This document shows, piece by piece, positions 16,068 to 25,512 of a stretch of 63,579 nucleotides of DNA; the stretch's first letter is position 1; every line of letters begins with the position of its first letter. The notes below the pieces were generated by a model. That model saw only the letters and a list, made by a program, of their open reading frames with translations. It had not been told where the DNA came from and searched no databases. Source of the stretch: Pseudoalteromonas sp. 0303 (lineage in GTDB: Bacteria; Pseudomonadota; Gammaproteobacteria; Enterobacterales; Alteromonadaceae). The translations under genes were made by a program, and so were the position numbers. Location: NCBI RefSeq assembly GCF_013349995.1, contig NZ_JABVXF010000025.1, positions 1-63,579 on the forward strand, in the 5' to 3' direction.

Positions 16068-17052
16068 TTGAATGCCGAACTACCAGTTCCGGTTCAAATA
16101 GCGTTTGTAGTGGTGGGGTTTGTTTTTGATAAACATGATTTAACACCCAATCTGCTGCCATGCGACCCATCTCATCTATTGGGTAATTAACGGTGCTCAA
16201 TTGTGGGTAAACGTGACGGGTGAAAAATACGTTATCGTAACCCATAATCGACAATTGCTTAGGTAAAGTTAACCCTAAATCGCGCGCGCTAGCCATGGCA
16301 CCTACTGCCATTTCATCATTGGCACAGATAAGCGCAGTGAATGGGTGCGTTTGTTGATGAAGCGCTTTTAAACCTTCATAACCACTCGCTTCCATGAAGT
16401 CACCTTGGAATAAGAGGTTTTCATCAAACTCAAGATTAAACTCAGCAAGAGCCTGTTTATGACCTTCTAAGCGGTCTTTAGCATCTCGTTTCCATAGCGG
16501 CCCGCTGATGTAGGCAATATCTTTATGACCTTGTTCTAAAACATGTTTCGCAGCTAAGTAACCGCCTTTAATATTGTTAAGTAAAATACAGCGATCACTG
16601 AGTTCACTGATATAGCGGTTGATCAATACAAATGGCGTACGGCCTTTACTGAGTTTTATAAGGTAATCGTCGCTGACCGCTTCCACATGTAAAATAAGGC
16701 CATCGCAGTTACGGCTAATCAAAAACTCAATTCCTTGTTTTTCACGCTCTTCATCACTGTGGCCTGCAGCAATAATCAAATGCTTGCCTTGATTCCGAAA
16801 GGTATTTTCAATACCACTCATCATAGGCCCGTAAAACGGACCCTGTAATTCAGAGACCAGTAGGCCAACACTGTTCGAGCAATTTGATGCTAATGATTGA
16901 GCAATTGAGTTAGGTCTATAGCCAAGCTCATCCATTGCGGCAGTGACCTTTTTACGAGTTGCATCACTGACATTTGCATTGTTGTTCATTACTCGTGAAA
17001 CGGTTGCAAGAGAAACACCTGCTAGTTTCGACACCTCGTAAATGGTGGCCAT
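16030..17052 (-). CDS. LacI-family transcriptional regulator of the beta-glucoside locus
   Basis: The 340-residue repressor has the N-terminal LacI HTH (MATIYEVSKLAGVSLATVSRVMNNNANVS) with hinge helix NSIAQSLAS, followed by a periplasmic-binding-protein-like sugar-sensing core (VGLLVSELQGPFYGPMMSGIE, LICANDEMAVGAM, SIMGYDN). It is the third gene of the GH1-transporter-LacI operon, 21 bp after the transporter, so it is probably autoregulated. Two TGTAAGCGCTTACA palindromes between the divergent operons are the expected operators. The inducer is likely a beta-glucoside or glucose-derived metabolite (inference). The ATG follows AAAGGA. Its 3' end runs into the hybrid-kinase gene. Confidence 0.9.
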   Translation of the reverse strand: MATIYEVSKLAGVSLATVSRVMNNNANVSDATRKKVTAAMDELGYRPNSIAQSLASNCSNSVGLLVSELQGPFYGPMMSGIENTFRNQGKHLIIAAGHSDEEREKQGIEFLISRNCDGLILHVEAVSDDYLIKLSKGRTPFVLINRYISELSDRCILLNNIKGGYLAAKHVLEQGHKDIAYISGPLWKRDAKDRLEGHKQALAEFNLEFDENLLFQGDFMEASGYEGLKALHQQTHPFTALICANDEMAVGAMASARDLGLTLPKQLSIMGYDNVFFTRHVYPQLSTVNYPIDEMGRMAADWVLNHVYQKQTPPLQTLFEPELVVRHSISRQSAQITSQG

Positions 17053-17073
17053 ATTATTCCTTTTTATACAAAA

Positions 17074-18405
17074 TTATGGATGCTGCTTTAACGATAAATC
17101 GGCACTGATCTGCTCAACTGTTTGGTTATCCAGAATATACCTTTTCATTATTAAAGCGACAAGCATACTACCTATTGCTGGGTAAAGGGTAAACGAAATT
17201 AAGATACCTGAAAGCGTGTGTTCACTGAGTTCGGTGTTAGCTTCATAGCCATAAAATGCCAGTAACCAACCTGCAATGGCACCGCCAAGGGCAAGACCAA
17301 GCTTTATAAAGAAGACCACGCTTGCGTAGACTAAGCCTGTTAGTCTCTCACCAGTTTTCCACTGCCCGTAATCTATGGTGTCGGCCATTTTTGCCCACAG
17401 TAGCGGGGTTGCCATTTGCGTGAAGAAACACCATAAAAAATACACCGCAAAGGCAAGTATCAGCTGTTCGCCCGGCAACCAAAATGCCACGCAACTAATA
17501 GCTGCAGAGATATATTGCAAACGAATATAGGCGGTTTTCTTATCAACGCGTTTGCTGAGTGGGTTTGCACAGGCACAGCCCAAAATATTACCTATCATGC
17601 CGATGGTAACAAAGTAGGTGACTAGCTCTGCTTCACCAAGTACATATTTTACATAGTAAATGGCAAGGGTGGTGCGCAGTACCATACTGGTTAACAACAT
17701 AAATGCGGCAAAGCACAACACTTTAAATGGACCATTTTGCCATAGTGTGTTCATGCGGGTTTTCCAGTTCAACGATGAGCTGTTATGAGCTGTAACACGC
17801 TCTTTGGTAAAGCGAAAACAAATCAAAAATAAGATCACACCAAAGCCACTCATTAAAGCCATAGTGAGTTGGTAGCCGGTAGCGTTATCACCTTTGCCAA
17901 GCCAGTTTACCAAAGGCAAAGTACAGGCACTGACAATTAAGCCGCCCAGCATACCAAACACAAATCGATAAGATTGAATTGATACTCGCTCTTTCGGGTC
18001 GCCACTTAATACCCCACCTAACGCTGAGTAAGGAATATTAATCGCGGTATAAACCAGCATTAGCAAAGTATAAGTGACAAAGGCATAAATCACTTTGCCT
18101 GACTCTGGTAGGTCTGGTGTGGTGAAGGTGATCATGCTAATCACCCCAAATGGTATAGCAAGCCAAAGTAAATAGGGGCGATAGCTTCCCCATTTTGTGC
18201 GGGTTGAATCAGTTAAAGCTCCCATTAATGGGTCGGTAATTGCATCAACGATTCTCACCACCAAAAACAAGGTGCCAACAATAGCGGGTGAAATACCAAA
18301 GATATCAGTATAGAAAAAAGTTAAAAATAACATCACCGTTTGAAAGATGATATTACTTGCTGTATCGCCTAATCCGTAGGCTATTTTTTCTCTTTTTGTC
18401 AGCAT
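17074..18405 (-). CDS. GPH-family sugar:cation symporter (MelB-like)
   Basis: The 443-residue protein has 12 predicted membrane segments and the hallmarks of the glycoside-pentoside-hexuronide family: YGLGDTASNIIFQTVM at the N-terminus, a DAITDPLMGALTDSTRTKWGSYRPYLL segment, and a late MADTIDYGQWKTGERLTGLVYA region. Such carriers take up oligosaccharides or glycosides with sodium or protons. Lying 24 bp after a GH1 beta-glucosidase, it probably imports cellobiose, laminaribiose or related beta-glucosides for cytoplasmic cleavage. Confidence 0.9.
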   Translation of the reverse strand: MLTKREKIAYGLGDTASNIIFQTVMLFLTFFYTDIFGISPAIVGTLFLVVRIVDAITDPLMGALTDSTRTKWGSYRPYLLWLAIPFGVISMITFTTPDLPESGKVIYAFVTYTLLMLVYTAINIPYSALGGVLSGDPKERVSIQSYRFVFGMLGGLIVSACTLPLVNWLGKGDNATGYQLTMALMSGFGVILFLICFRFTKERVTAHNSSSLNWKTRMNTLWQNGPFKVLCFAAFMLLTSMVLRTTLAIYYVKYVLGEAELVTYFVTIGMIGNILGCACANPLSKRVDKKTAYIRLQYISAAISCVAFWLPGEQLILAFAVYFLWCFFTQMATPLLWAKMADTIDYGQWKTGERLTGLVYASVVFFIKLGLALGGAIAGWLLAFYGYEANTELSEHTLSGILISFTLYPAIGSMLVALIMKRYILDNQTVEQISADLSLKQHP

Positions 18406-18429
18406 GTGTGTTCTCGATTGTTGTTATTT

Positions 18430-19758
18430 TTATCGCTGTTTGAGTAGCGCGCGATATTGTTTTGCGCTTTCTTTTAAAATGCGTTGTTGGCTTTGATAAT
18501 CAATATAAACTAACCCAAAGCGCTTTTCGTAGCCATACGCCCATTCAAAGTTGTCCATTAAGCTCCATGCAAAGTAGCCTTGAATATCAACGCCTTGGCG
18601 AATTGCATCACACACTGCATTTAAATGAGTATGATAATAATCTACCCGCTCGATGTCGTTCACTTCACCGTTTTCTAGTGTGTCGGCCATGGCTGCGCCA
18701 TTTTCGGTAATATACATTTTTGGCAAATCATATTGCTGATGAAGTGATACCAAAAGTTCAGTTAAACCTTGTGGGTAAACTTCCCAGCCCATATCGGTAA
18801 CACGAATATCTGTAAGGTTTGCTTCTTCAAACCAGTTATCAGCGGTATTTCTGTAGTGTATGCGGGTATAGTAGTTAACGCCAATAAAGTCGACAGCTTG
18901 GCTAATAACCGCCATATCGCCAGCAATAATAGCTGGCTTAACTGCATCAGCTAAATCATCCAGTAAAGATGGGTAAGCACCTTCTAAAACCGCTTTGATA
19001 TACCATTGATTATGGTATTGATCAGCAAGCTCAGCGGCTTTTTTATCATCGGCGGTTAAAGGGTAGGTCGGGCTGAAGTTTAATACGATACCCGCTTCTG
19101 TATCCGGGCAGTTTTTACGTAATACTTGCATTGCAAGACCGTGGGCAAGCAGTAAGTGGTGCGCAGCTTGTCGGCCAGCTTGTTGCGATTTAATGCCAGG
19201 TGCATGTACACCCACTTCATAACCTAAGTAGGCACTACAAAATGGCTCGTTCAAGGTGGCGAATGAATCAACTAAGTGACCAAGGTGTTGAGTAACAAGT
19301 TCGGCATAGTCTTTAAATTTATAGGCTGTCTCGCGATTTAACCAACCGCCATTATCTTCAAGGTATTGGGGTAAATCCCAGTGATATAAGGTGACGTAGG
19401 TCTTAATATTACGTGCTTTTAACGCCGATAATAGCTGAACATAAAACGCCATACCTTGCTCGTTAACCGAGCTATCTTGTTGCATGACTCTCGGCCACGA
19501 AATAGATAAGCGGTAAGCATCGACAGCCAAATCTGCAATCATCTCGATATCTTGCTGCCAGCGTGCAACATGATCACAAGCTACATCGCCATGGCTGTTA
19601 TCTGCAATGGTGCCATGCTTTTCGCAAAATGTATCCCAAATACAATCGAGGCGCTTATCGCGTGCCCCTTCAATCTGAAATGAGGCTGTTGCCACCCCAA
19701 AAGTGAATTCGGGCTTGAGCAAAGCCGAATCTGGTAACAGTGAGATTGATTTATACAC
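18430..19758 (-). CDS. GH1 beta-glucosidase
   Basis: The 442-residue enzyme has all GH1 landmarks: FGVATASFQIEGA near the N-terminus, YRLSISWPRV, acid/base Glu171 in TLNEPF, NYYTR, nucleophile Glu352 in YITENGAA, and the WSLMDNFEWAYGYEKRFGLVYID glucose-site motif. No signal peptide is seen, so it acts in the cytoplasm on imported beta-glucosides. The start is GTG with an AGGACGAG SD. It is the first gene of the minus-strand operon downstream of the two LacI-type operators. Confidence 0.95.
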   Translation of the reverse strand: MYKSISLLPDSALLKPEFTFGVATASFQIEGARDKRLDCIWDTFCEKHGTIADNSHGDVACDHVARWQQDIEMIADLAVDAYRLSISWPRVMQQDSSVNEQGMAFYVQLLSALKARNIKTYVTLYHWDLPQYLEDNGGWLNRETAYKFKDYAELVTQHLGHLVDSFATLNEPFCSAYLGYEVGVHAPGIKSQQAGRQAAHHLLLAHGLAMQVLRKNCPDTEAGIVLNFSPTYPLTADDKKAAELADQYHNQWYIKAVLEGAYPSLLDDLADAVKPAIIAGDMAVISQAVDFIGVNYYTRIHYRNTADNWFEEANLTDIRVTDMGWEVYPQGLTELLVSLHQQYDLPKMYITENGAAMADTLENGEVNDIERVDYYHTHLNAVCDAIRQGVDIQGYFAWSLMDNFEWAYGYEKRFGLVYIDYQSQQRILKESAKQYRALLKQR

Positions 19759-19817
19759 AGTTAATACTCGTCCTTTGGGTTAGTGTAAGGCTTGAATATT
19801 TAGAGCTTTGACTCGGC

Positions 19818-19831
19818 TGTAAGCGCTTACA
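19818..19831. promoter_or_regulatory. LacI-type operator 1
   Basis: Perfect 14-bp palindrome TGTAAGCGCTTACA with the central CG typical of LacI-family operators. It lies about 60 bp upstream of the GH1 start, in the divergent control region. Confidence 0.8.
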
Positions 19832-19872
19832 TTTTTTCTGCAAATAAATTGCTAAATATGATTTATATGTTA

Positions 19873-19894
19873 TAAATGTAAGCGCTTACATTTA
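19873..19894. promoter_or_regulatory. LacI-type operator 2
   Basis: The same 14-bp core (19877-19890) extended to a 22-bp perfect palindrome by flanking AT pairs. Its centre is 59 bp from that of operator 1. It lies about 95 bp upstream of the FucP-type transporter ATG and so could control both divergent operons. Confidence 0.8.
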
Positions 19895-19988
19895 ATGTTG
19901 CAACATTTTTCGCTATTTGTTGTTAGTGATTAAGTACCAGAGTTTGCTGTAACAAACTGATAAATATAATTAACTAGAGAAGAAAATT

Positions 19989-21257
19989 ATGGCTCATGTA
20001 TCAACTCCTGTTTCGGCTGCAGCAGGCCAAGCAGATATGCCAAAGCAGCATTTTGCGCTGGCATCATTGACCACATTATTTTTTATGTGGGGATTCATCA
20101 CTTGTCTTAATGACATATTAATCCCTTACTTAAAAGGCATGTTTTCACTTAACTATACGCAGGCTATGCTCATACAGTTTTGCTTCTTTGGTGCGTATTT
20201 TGTGATGTCGATTCCGGCAGGCAAGTTGGTCAGTCGTATTGGTTACCAGTTTGGTATTGTTGTTGGCTTAGTGGTTGCAGCCATTGGTTGTGCGCTGTTT
20301 TACCCAGCTGCGGTTGCTCATGTGTATGAGTTATTCTTACTGGCCTTGTTTGTACTGGCCTCGGGCATCACTATTTTACAAGTATCTGCCAACCCTTATG
20401 TAAGTGTTCTTGGTCCACAAAAAACAGCGTCTTCGCGTTTGACTATGACACAAGCGTTTAATTCTTTAGGAACAACAGTCGCGCCAATTTTTGGTGGTTG
20501 GTTAATTCTATCTGAAATTAGCCAAGCAACGGCAGAAGAAGTGAAACTCCCTTATTTAATGTTATCGTTAAGCTTATTGGTACTTGCGGTTATCTTTGCA
20601 TTTTTAAAACTGCCAAAACTAGGTAAAGAAAGTGATAGCGAAGCGGCACATCAAGACTTAGAAGACTTTGTTGATTTAGGCAGTGTTTGGCGTTACCGCC
20701 ACCTTATTTTAGGTGCTGTAGGTATCTTTGTGTATGTAGGCGCAGAGGTAGCGATTGGCAGCTTCTTAGTAGGCTTTTTGACCCTAGATAACATTGCTGG
20801 TTTACCTGAAAATGAAGCAGCGCATTATATTAGCTACTATTTTGCAGGTGCTATGGTTGGCCGTTTCATTGGTGCTGCTGTAATGCAAAAGTTTAATGCC
20901 GGTAAGGTACTGGCGTGCCACGGCTTATTAGCAGTACTGCTGGTTGTTATTGCCATGACAGGTGAGGGAAGCCTTGCTATGTGGGCAATTTTACTTGTGG
21001 GGTTATGTAACTCTATTATGTTCCCAACCATTTTCAGCCTTGCTCTACATGGCCTTGGTAAGTATACATCAAAAGGCTCAGGCATTTTATGTTTAGCGAT
21101 TGTAGGTGGTGCGATTATTCCATTACTACAAGGTGTGTTAGCAGATTCTATTGGCGTGCAAATGGCGTTGTTTTTACCTATCGCATGTTATTTATACATT
21201 ACTTACTTTGCGCTGGTTGGCTCAAAAGTATCGACTCAGACTCAGCAATCTTCATAG
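19989..21257 (+). CDS. FucP-family MFS sugar transporter
   Basis: The 422-residue transporter has 12 membrane segments and signatures of the fucose/glucose/galactose permease family ([69 protein letters not shown]). It probably takes up glucose released outside the inner membrane by the downstream GH3 lipoprotein, complementing the disaccharide route of the minus-strand operon. This substrate is inferred from context. The GH3 gene begins 8 bp after its stop. Confidence 0.9.
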   Translation: MAHVSTPVSAAAGQADMPKQHFALASLTTLFFMWGFITCLNDILIPYLKGMFSLNYTQAMLIQFCFFGAYFVMSIPAGKLVSRIGYQFGIVVGLVVAAIGCALFYPAAVAHVYELFLLALFVLASGITILQVSANPYVSVLGPQKTASSRLTMTQAFNSLGTTVAPIFGGWLILSEISQATAEEVKLPYLMLSLSLLVLAVIFAFLKLPKLGKESDSEAAHQDLEDFVDLGSVWRYRHLILGAVGIFVYVGAEVAIGSFLVGFLTLDNIAGLPENEAAHYISYYFAGAMVGRFIGAAVMQKFNAGKVLACHGLLAVLLVVIAMTGEGSLAMWAILLVGLCNSIMFPTIFSLALHGLGKYTSKGSGILCLAIVGGAIIPLLQGVLADSIGVQMALFLPIACYLYITYFALVGSKVSTQTQQSS

Positions 21258-21265
21258 GTGTAAAA

Positions 21266-23782
21266 ATGAAATTGAAAAAAACATTCACACTCTTCTCGTT
21301 AATGATGGCAGGCGCCAGCATGACAGCTTGCACTGGGCAAGATAAGGTGGCAAACGTGAGCGCTGAGCAAGAAATTTGGCCAAACATCGAAACGGGCATT
21401 GCTGCAAATCCAGAAATGGAAGCAAAAATTGCGAAAATGCTGGCAAATATGACCCTTGAGCAAAAAATTGCGCAAATGATCCAGCCAGAAATTCGCGATA
21501 TTACCGTTGAAGATATGCGCAAATACGGCTTTGGTTCTTACCTTAATGGCGGTGGTGCATTCCCAAATAATGATAAACATGCCAGTGCCGCAGATTGGAT
21601 TGATCTTGCTGAAAAAATGTATCAAGCCTCAATTGATGACTCGCTTGATGGCAGCTCAATTCCGACTATGTGGGGCACCGATGCCGTGCATGGTCACAAT
21701 AATGTTATTGGTGCGACACTATTCCCTCATAACATTGGTTTAGGTGCAACAAACAACCCTGAGTTAATCGAAAAAATTGCCGCCGCTACCGCGCAAGAAG
21801 TGATGGTAACAGGCATCGATTGGGTATTCGCGCCAACAGTCGCAGTTGTTCGTGACGACCGTTGGGGCCGTACTTATGAAGGTTATTCTGAAGATCCTGA
21901 AATTGTGAAAGCATATTCAGCAGCCATTGTTAAAGGGTTGCAAGGTGCGGTTGATGACGACTTTTTATCAGATAAGCGCGTGATCAGTACCGTTAAACAC
22001 TTTTTAGGTGATGGCGGTACCGAAGGCGGTGATGACCAAGGTAATAACACAGCATCTGAGCAAGAGTTATTTGATATTCATGCGCAAGGGTATGTGGGCG
22101 GCTTAGGTGCTGGCGCACAAACTGTAATGGCGTCATTTAATAGCTGGAATGGTGAAAAAATTCACGGTAGCAAATACCTACTTACTGACGTACTAAAAGG
22201 CAAAATGGGCTTTGATGGTTTTGTAGTTGGTGATTGGAACGGTCACGGCCAAATTCCAGGTTGTACTAATGGCAACTGTGCACAAGCAGCAAATGCTGGT
22301 CTTGATGTGTACATGGTGCCAACAGATGCATGGAAACCTCTTTACGAAAACCTTATCAAACAAGTTAAAAGTGGCGAAATTGCGCAAAGTCGCATCGATG
22401 ATGCTGTAACACGTATTTTACGTGTGAAAATGCGCGCAGGTTTGTTTGATAAGCCAAGCCCTGCTAAGCGTCCGCTTTCAGGTAAAACAGAGATCATTGG
22501 CAGTGCGGAGCATCGCGCAGTTGCAAAGCAGGCAGTGCGTGAATCACTGGTTCTTCTGAAAAATAAACAACAATTGTTACCGCTCGCACCAAGCTCAAAC
22601 GTATTAGTTGCCGGTCAGGGCGCTGATAACATTGGTATGCAGTCAGGTGGTTGGACAATCACATGGCAGGGTACAGGTAACGAGAATAGCGACTTCCCGG
22701 GTGGTTCTTCAATTTTTGATGGCATCAAAAATACGGTTGAGCAAGCCGGTGGTCAGGTTCAATACAATATAAATGGCGAATTTGAAGCTAAGCCAGATGT
22801 TGCGATTGTTGTATTTGGTGAGCAACCGTATGCAGAAGGTAATGGTGATTTAGATAACCTTGAATACCAACGCGGTAATAAAACTGATTTAGCCTTACTT
22901 AAAAAGCTAAAAGATGCCGGTATTCCTGTGGTGTCGCTATTTATTAGTGGCCGCCCAATGTGGGTGAATGCAGAGCTCAATGCCAGTGATGCCTTTGTCG
23001 CAACTTGGTTACCAGGTAGTGAAGGTGATGCAATCAGCGATGTTATCTTTAAAAAGCAAGATGGTTCTATCAATCATGACTTTAAAGGTAAGTTATCGTT
23101 CTCATGGCCAAACAACCCTGTAGGTAACCAAAACCGTGGCGATAAAGATTACGCGCCACTGCTGCCTTATGGCTTTGGTTTAACTTACCAAGATAAAAAC
23201 ACATTAGCAGATGACTTAAGCGAAAAATCACAAGTCGCCGCTAAATTAGAAGACTTAGTACTATTTGAGCGCGCCGTAAAAGCACCATGGTCACTGCAAC
23301 TACAAAGTGGTTCTGAGCTCCAAGCCATGACTAGTAGTCGTGCAGCACTTAACGCTGTTAGCGTAAAAACCTTTGATAAAGACGTGCAAGAAGATGCGCG
23401 TGCAATCACCTTTAACGGTAAAGAAGAAGCTGCGGTTCGTTTAATGGCGGCGTTCCCGTCGGATCTTCGTTCATACGTTGAAAAAGCGGGGCAGTTAGAA
23501 ATGCAAATTAAGGTAGACCAAGCTGCTGATGCGCCGCTGATGCTGGGTATGCAATGTGGTGAAAACTGTGACGGTCAATTTGATATTAGCAAACAGGTTA
23601 AAGCAGCAAGTGATTGGCAAACCCTGACAATCGATTTGAGCTGCTTTGCTGAGCAAGGTGTGCAACTTGGACAAGTGTTCTCACCTTGGCAGCTAGCCAC
23701 TGAAGGTGCATGGCAGGTATCGATTGCTAAATTGAATGTGACAACCTCGAAGAAAAACGATACTGCTATTTCTTGCAACTAA
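21266..23782 (+). CDS. GH3 exo-beta-glucanase/beta-glucosidase lipoprotein (ExoP-like)
   Basis: The start at 21266 gives an 838-residue precursor whose N-terminus is a lipoprotein signal with lipobox SMTAC. A start further upstream would lie inside the transporter gene. The GH3 catalytic domain has MWGTDAVHGHNN, TYEGYSEDPE, KHFLGDGGTEGGDDQGN and the nucleophile Asp (about residue 323) in GFDGFVVGDWNG. The second alpha/beta domain (NVLVAGQGADNIGMQSGGWTITWQG) completes the active site. About 160 C-terminal residues form an extra beta-rich domain, as in ExoP exo-1,3/1,4-beta-glucanase of Pseudoalteromonas. It should release glucose from beta-glucans in the periplasm or at the surface. Confidence 0.93.
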   Translation: MKLKKTFTLFSLMMAGASMTACTGQDKVANVSAEQEIWPNIETGIAANPEMEAKIAKMLANMTLEQKIAQMIQPEIRDITVEDMRKYGFGSYLNGGGAFPNNDKHASAADWIDLAEKMYQASIDDSLDGSSIPTMWGTDAVHGHNNVIGATLFPHNIGLGATNNPELIEKIAAATAQEVMVTGIDWVFAPTVAVVRDDRWGRTYEGYSEDPEIVKAYSAAIVKGLQGAVDDDFLSDKRVISTVKHFLGDGGTEGGDDQGNNTASEQELFDIHAQGYVGGLGAGAQTVMASFNSWNGEKIHGSKYLLTDVLKGKMGFDGFVVGDWNGHGQIPGCTNGNCAQAANAGLDVYMVPTDAWKPLYENLIKQVKSGEIAQSRIDDAVTRILRVKMRAGLFDKPSPAKRPLSGKTEIIGSAEHRAVAKQAVRESLVLLKNKQQLLPLAPSSNVLVAGQGADNIGMQSGGWTITWQGTGNENSDFPGGSSIFDGIKNTVEQAGGQVQYNINGEFEAKPDVAIVVFGEQPYAEGNGDLDNLEYQRGNKTDLALLKKLKDAGIPVVSLFISGRPMWVNAELNASDAFVATWLPGSEGDAISDVIFKKQDGSINHDFKGKLSFSWPNNPVGNQNRGDKDYAPLLPYGFGLTYQDKNTLADDLSEKSQVAAKLEDLVLFERAVKAPWSLQLQSGSELQAMTSSRAALNAVSVKTFDKDVQEDARAITFNGKEEAAVRLMAAFPSDLRSYVEKAGQLEMQIKVDQAADAPLMLGMQCGENCDGQFDISKQVKAASDWQTLTIDLSCFAEQGVQLGQVFSPWQLATEGAWQVSIAKLNVTTSKKNDTAISCN

Positions 23783-23808
23783 CTTTTTTCTCCCTTAATG
23801 TTCCTCAT

Positions 23809-23844
23809 GGCTAACAGTTGCTGTCGCATCTGTTAGCCTTTTTT
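23809..23844 (+). terminator. Intrinsic terminator after the GH3 gene
   Basis: GGCTAACAG (23809-23817) pairs with CTGTTAGCC (23830-23838), 12-nt loop, followed by six T. Confidence 0.85.
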
Positions 23845-23887
23845 ATGTAAAGCCATTATTTGGTATAAATTACTTAACGGAGGAATA

Positions 23888-24499
23888 ATGCATAAGGTTA
23901 GATTTGCAGATAAAACGTTTTTACCTAGTAAAATCATTTGTGTTGGCCGCAATTATGCAGCGCATATTGCAGAGCTTAACAACGAAACGCCTACAAATAT
24001 GGTGCTGTTTGCAAAACCAAATAGTGCGATCACCGATTCCCTCAATAGTGAACACTTAGGTGAGACTTTACATTACGAAACAGAGCTTTGTTTTTTAGTT
24101 AAAAATAAGCAACTGGCTGCGGTTGGGCTTGGGCTTGATTTAACCAAGCGAGACCTACAAAGCACGCTTAAAGAAAAAGGCCTCCCCTGGGAGCGCGCAA
24201 AAGCATTTAATGGTTCAGCGCTTTTTACTGAGTTTGTTGCTGTTAATTCCAACTTACATTATCAATTTAGTCTAAAGATTGATGATAAAGACACTCAACT
24301 AGGCGATACAAAGTTAATGCTGCATAACGCAGAGCAAATCTTAGCTGAAATCATTGAATTTATGGACTTAGAAGATGGCGACATCATTATGACAGGCACG
24401 CCTGAAGGTGTAGGGAAGGTTGTCGCTAATTCAACCTTTGTGGTAACACTTATGGATGGTCAGCAGGCGTTGCTATCTCATCAGTGGCAGGCTCTTTAA
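23888..24499 (+). CDS. Fumarylacetoacetate hydrolase family protein (YcgM/FAHD1-like)
   Basis: The 203-residue protein is a compact FAH-fold enzyme: KIICVGRNYAAHIAELNN at the N-terminus, metal-binding Glu residues in HYETELCFLV, and IIMTGTPEGVGKV near the C-terminus. Short members of this family act as acylpyruvases, oxaloacetate decarboxylases or oxaloacetate tautomerases. A GGAGG SD lies close to the ATG. Its final 50 bp overlap the convergent binding-protein gene. Family confidence is high, substrate moderate. Confidence 0.85.
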   Translation: MHKVRFADKTFLPSKIICVGRNYAAHIAELNNETPTNMVLFAKPNSAITDSLNSEHLGETLHYETELCFLVKNKQLAAVGLGLDLTKRDLQSTLKEKGLPWERAKAFNGSALFTEFVAVNSNLHYQFSLKIDDKDTQLGDTKLMLHNAEQILAEIIEFMDLEDGDIIMTGTPEGVGKVVANSTFVVTLMDGQQALLSHQWQAL

Positions 24500-25376
24500 G
24501 CGGTTCTATAATGTAGCGCTGATAATATGTTGAAAACTCAGGAAAGCTTTGTTCGAGCCAAACTCGTTGACTTTGCTGATATCTCTCGCTTGGCAATACC
24601 TTGTTTTTCAGTGCCTCATTAATTTCTGTAAGCACTTTTTCGGCATAATTATTAGGTGCATTCGTTGAGCAACCAATGGCGCCAAAAACCACATTCTGAG
24701 CCGGATTAACAATGTTGAGTTTTTGAATATTCTGTTGGTTTTGTTGATTGTAATAATCAGCAACAAATGGGTAATCAATCGTGTAATCAATGTAGCCATG
24801 TTCTAACTGCGATAGTAGCGCTTGGTTTGCATGGCTGCCAGTGCCACTTAATGCTGCACTTTCATAAAGCTTGGTATTTTTCGCTATAGTATCAAGCTTA
24901 CTGCCAAACTTTCGCGCATCATTTTGCCCAAACATAAAATTTGCATCAGTCAATAATGAGATTAATGACACTGGGTTACCGTGTTTTTGCTTAATTTTTA
25001 GTGCTTTTTCTTTGGTACTTAATACACTAAAGGGTGGGTACACTGTGGTTGGGATTGAGTAAGTAGCACGGTTGGTTTTTTTATCACGATGGATCATGCA
25101 GGCATAGCAGGCAAGATGTCCTTCGTCGAGATATTTGCTCAAACGTTTTGGTGGTAATAGTGATTTTTGGTGCTTAAAGTTTGGCATCGCTTCAATCAGC
25201 TGGTCGGTTATATTGTTACATAAGCCACCAAAAGGATATTGCTCTGATTTATCAAGAAAAAAAGGTTTGTTATCAGTTTCAAGCCAGGTAATAGAGAGCT
25301 TGTCGGAGGCATGAGTGATGGGAGCAAGTAATACCCCTGCAACTACGCATACTACTTGTTTTATGTATTTACTCAT
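24450..25376 (-). CDS. Periplasmic substrate-binding-like protein
   Basis: The start is placed at the ATG at 25376 with AGG seven nt upstream, giving 308 residues with a signal peptide (MSKYIKQVVCVVAGVLLAPITHA). The mature part resembles the type-2 periplasmic binding fold of the SBP_bac_3-like family seen in many marine gammaproteobacteria (ITWLETDNKPFF, GLCNNITDQLIEAMP, HLACYACMIHRDKKTNRATYSIP, EHGYIDYTIDYPFVADYY). Several cysteines may form disulfides. No ABC permease or ATPase is adjacent, so it may be a sensor or an orphan binding protein. The 3' end overlaps the FAH-family gene by 50 bp. Confidence 0.65.
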   Translation of the reverse strand: MSKYIKQVVCVVAGVLLAPITHASDKLSITWLETDNKPFFLDKSEQYPFGGLCNNITDQLIEAMPNFKHQKSLLPPKRLSKYLDEGHLACYACMIHRDKKTNRATYSIPTTVYPPFSVLSTKEKALKIKQKHGNPVSLISLLTDANFMFGQNDARKFGSKLDTIAKNTKLYESAALSGTGSHANQALLSQLEHGYIDYTIDYPFVADYYNQQNQQNIQKLNIVNPAQNVVFGAIGCSTNAPNNYAEKVLTEINEALKNKVLPSERYQQSQRVWLEQSFPEFSTYYQRYIIEPLKEPATDEIATPADHP

Positions 25377-25468
25377 TAACAACCTACATAGTGAAACACT
25401 ATGAATAACTATACACTAAAGTATGGGTAAAGTTGTAGGTAGAGTATAAAAATGATGAATAAGTATTA

Positions 25469-25494
25469 ATAAGCCTGTCAGGTAACAGGCTTAT
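25469..25494 (-). terminator. Stem-loop downstream of the aldo-keto reductase gene
   Basis: ATAAGCCTGT and ACAGGCTTAT form a 10-bp stem with a 6-nt loop, 19 nt past the stop of the minus-strand aldo-keto reductase gene. The T-run is poor, so termination is only probable. Confidence 0.45.
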
Positions 25495-25512
25495 ACTAAT
25501 GCAAATAATTGC

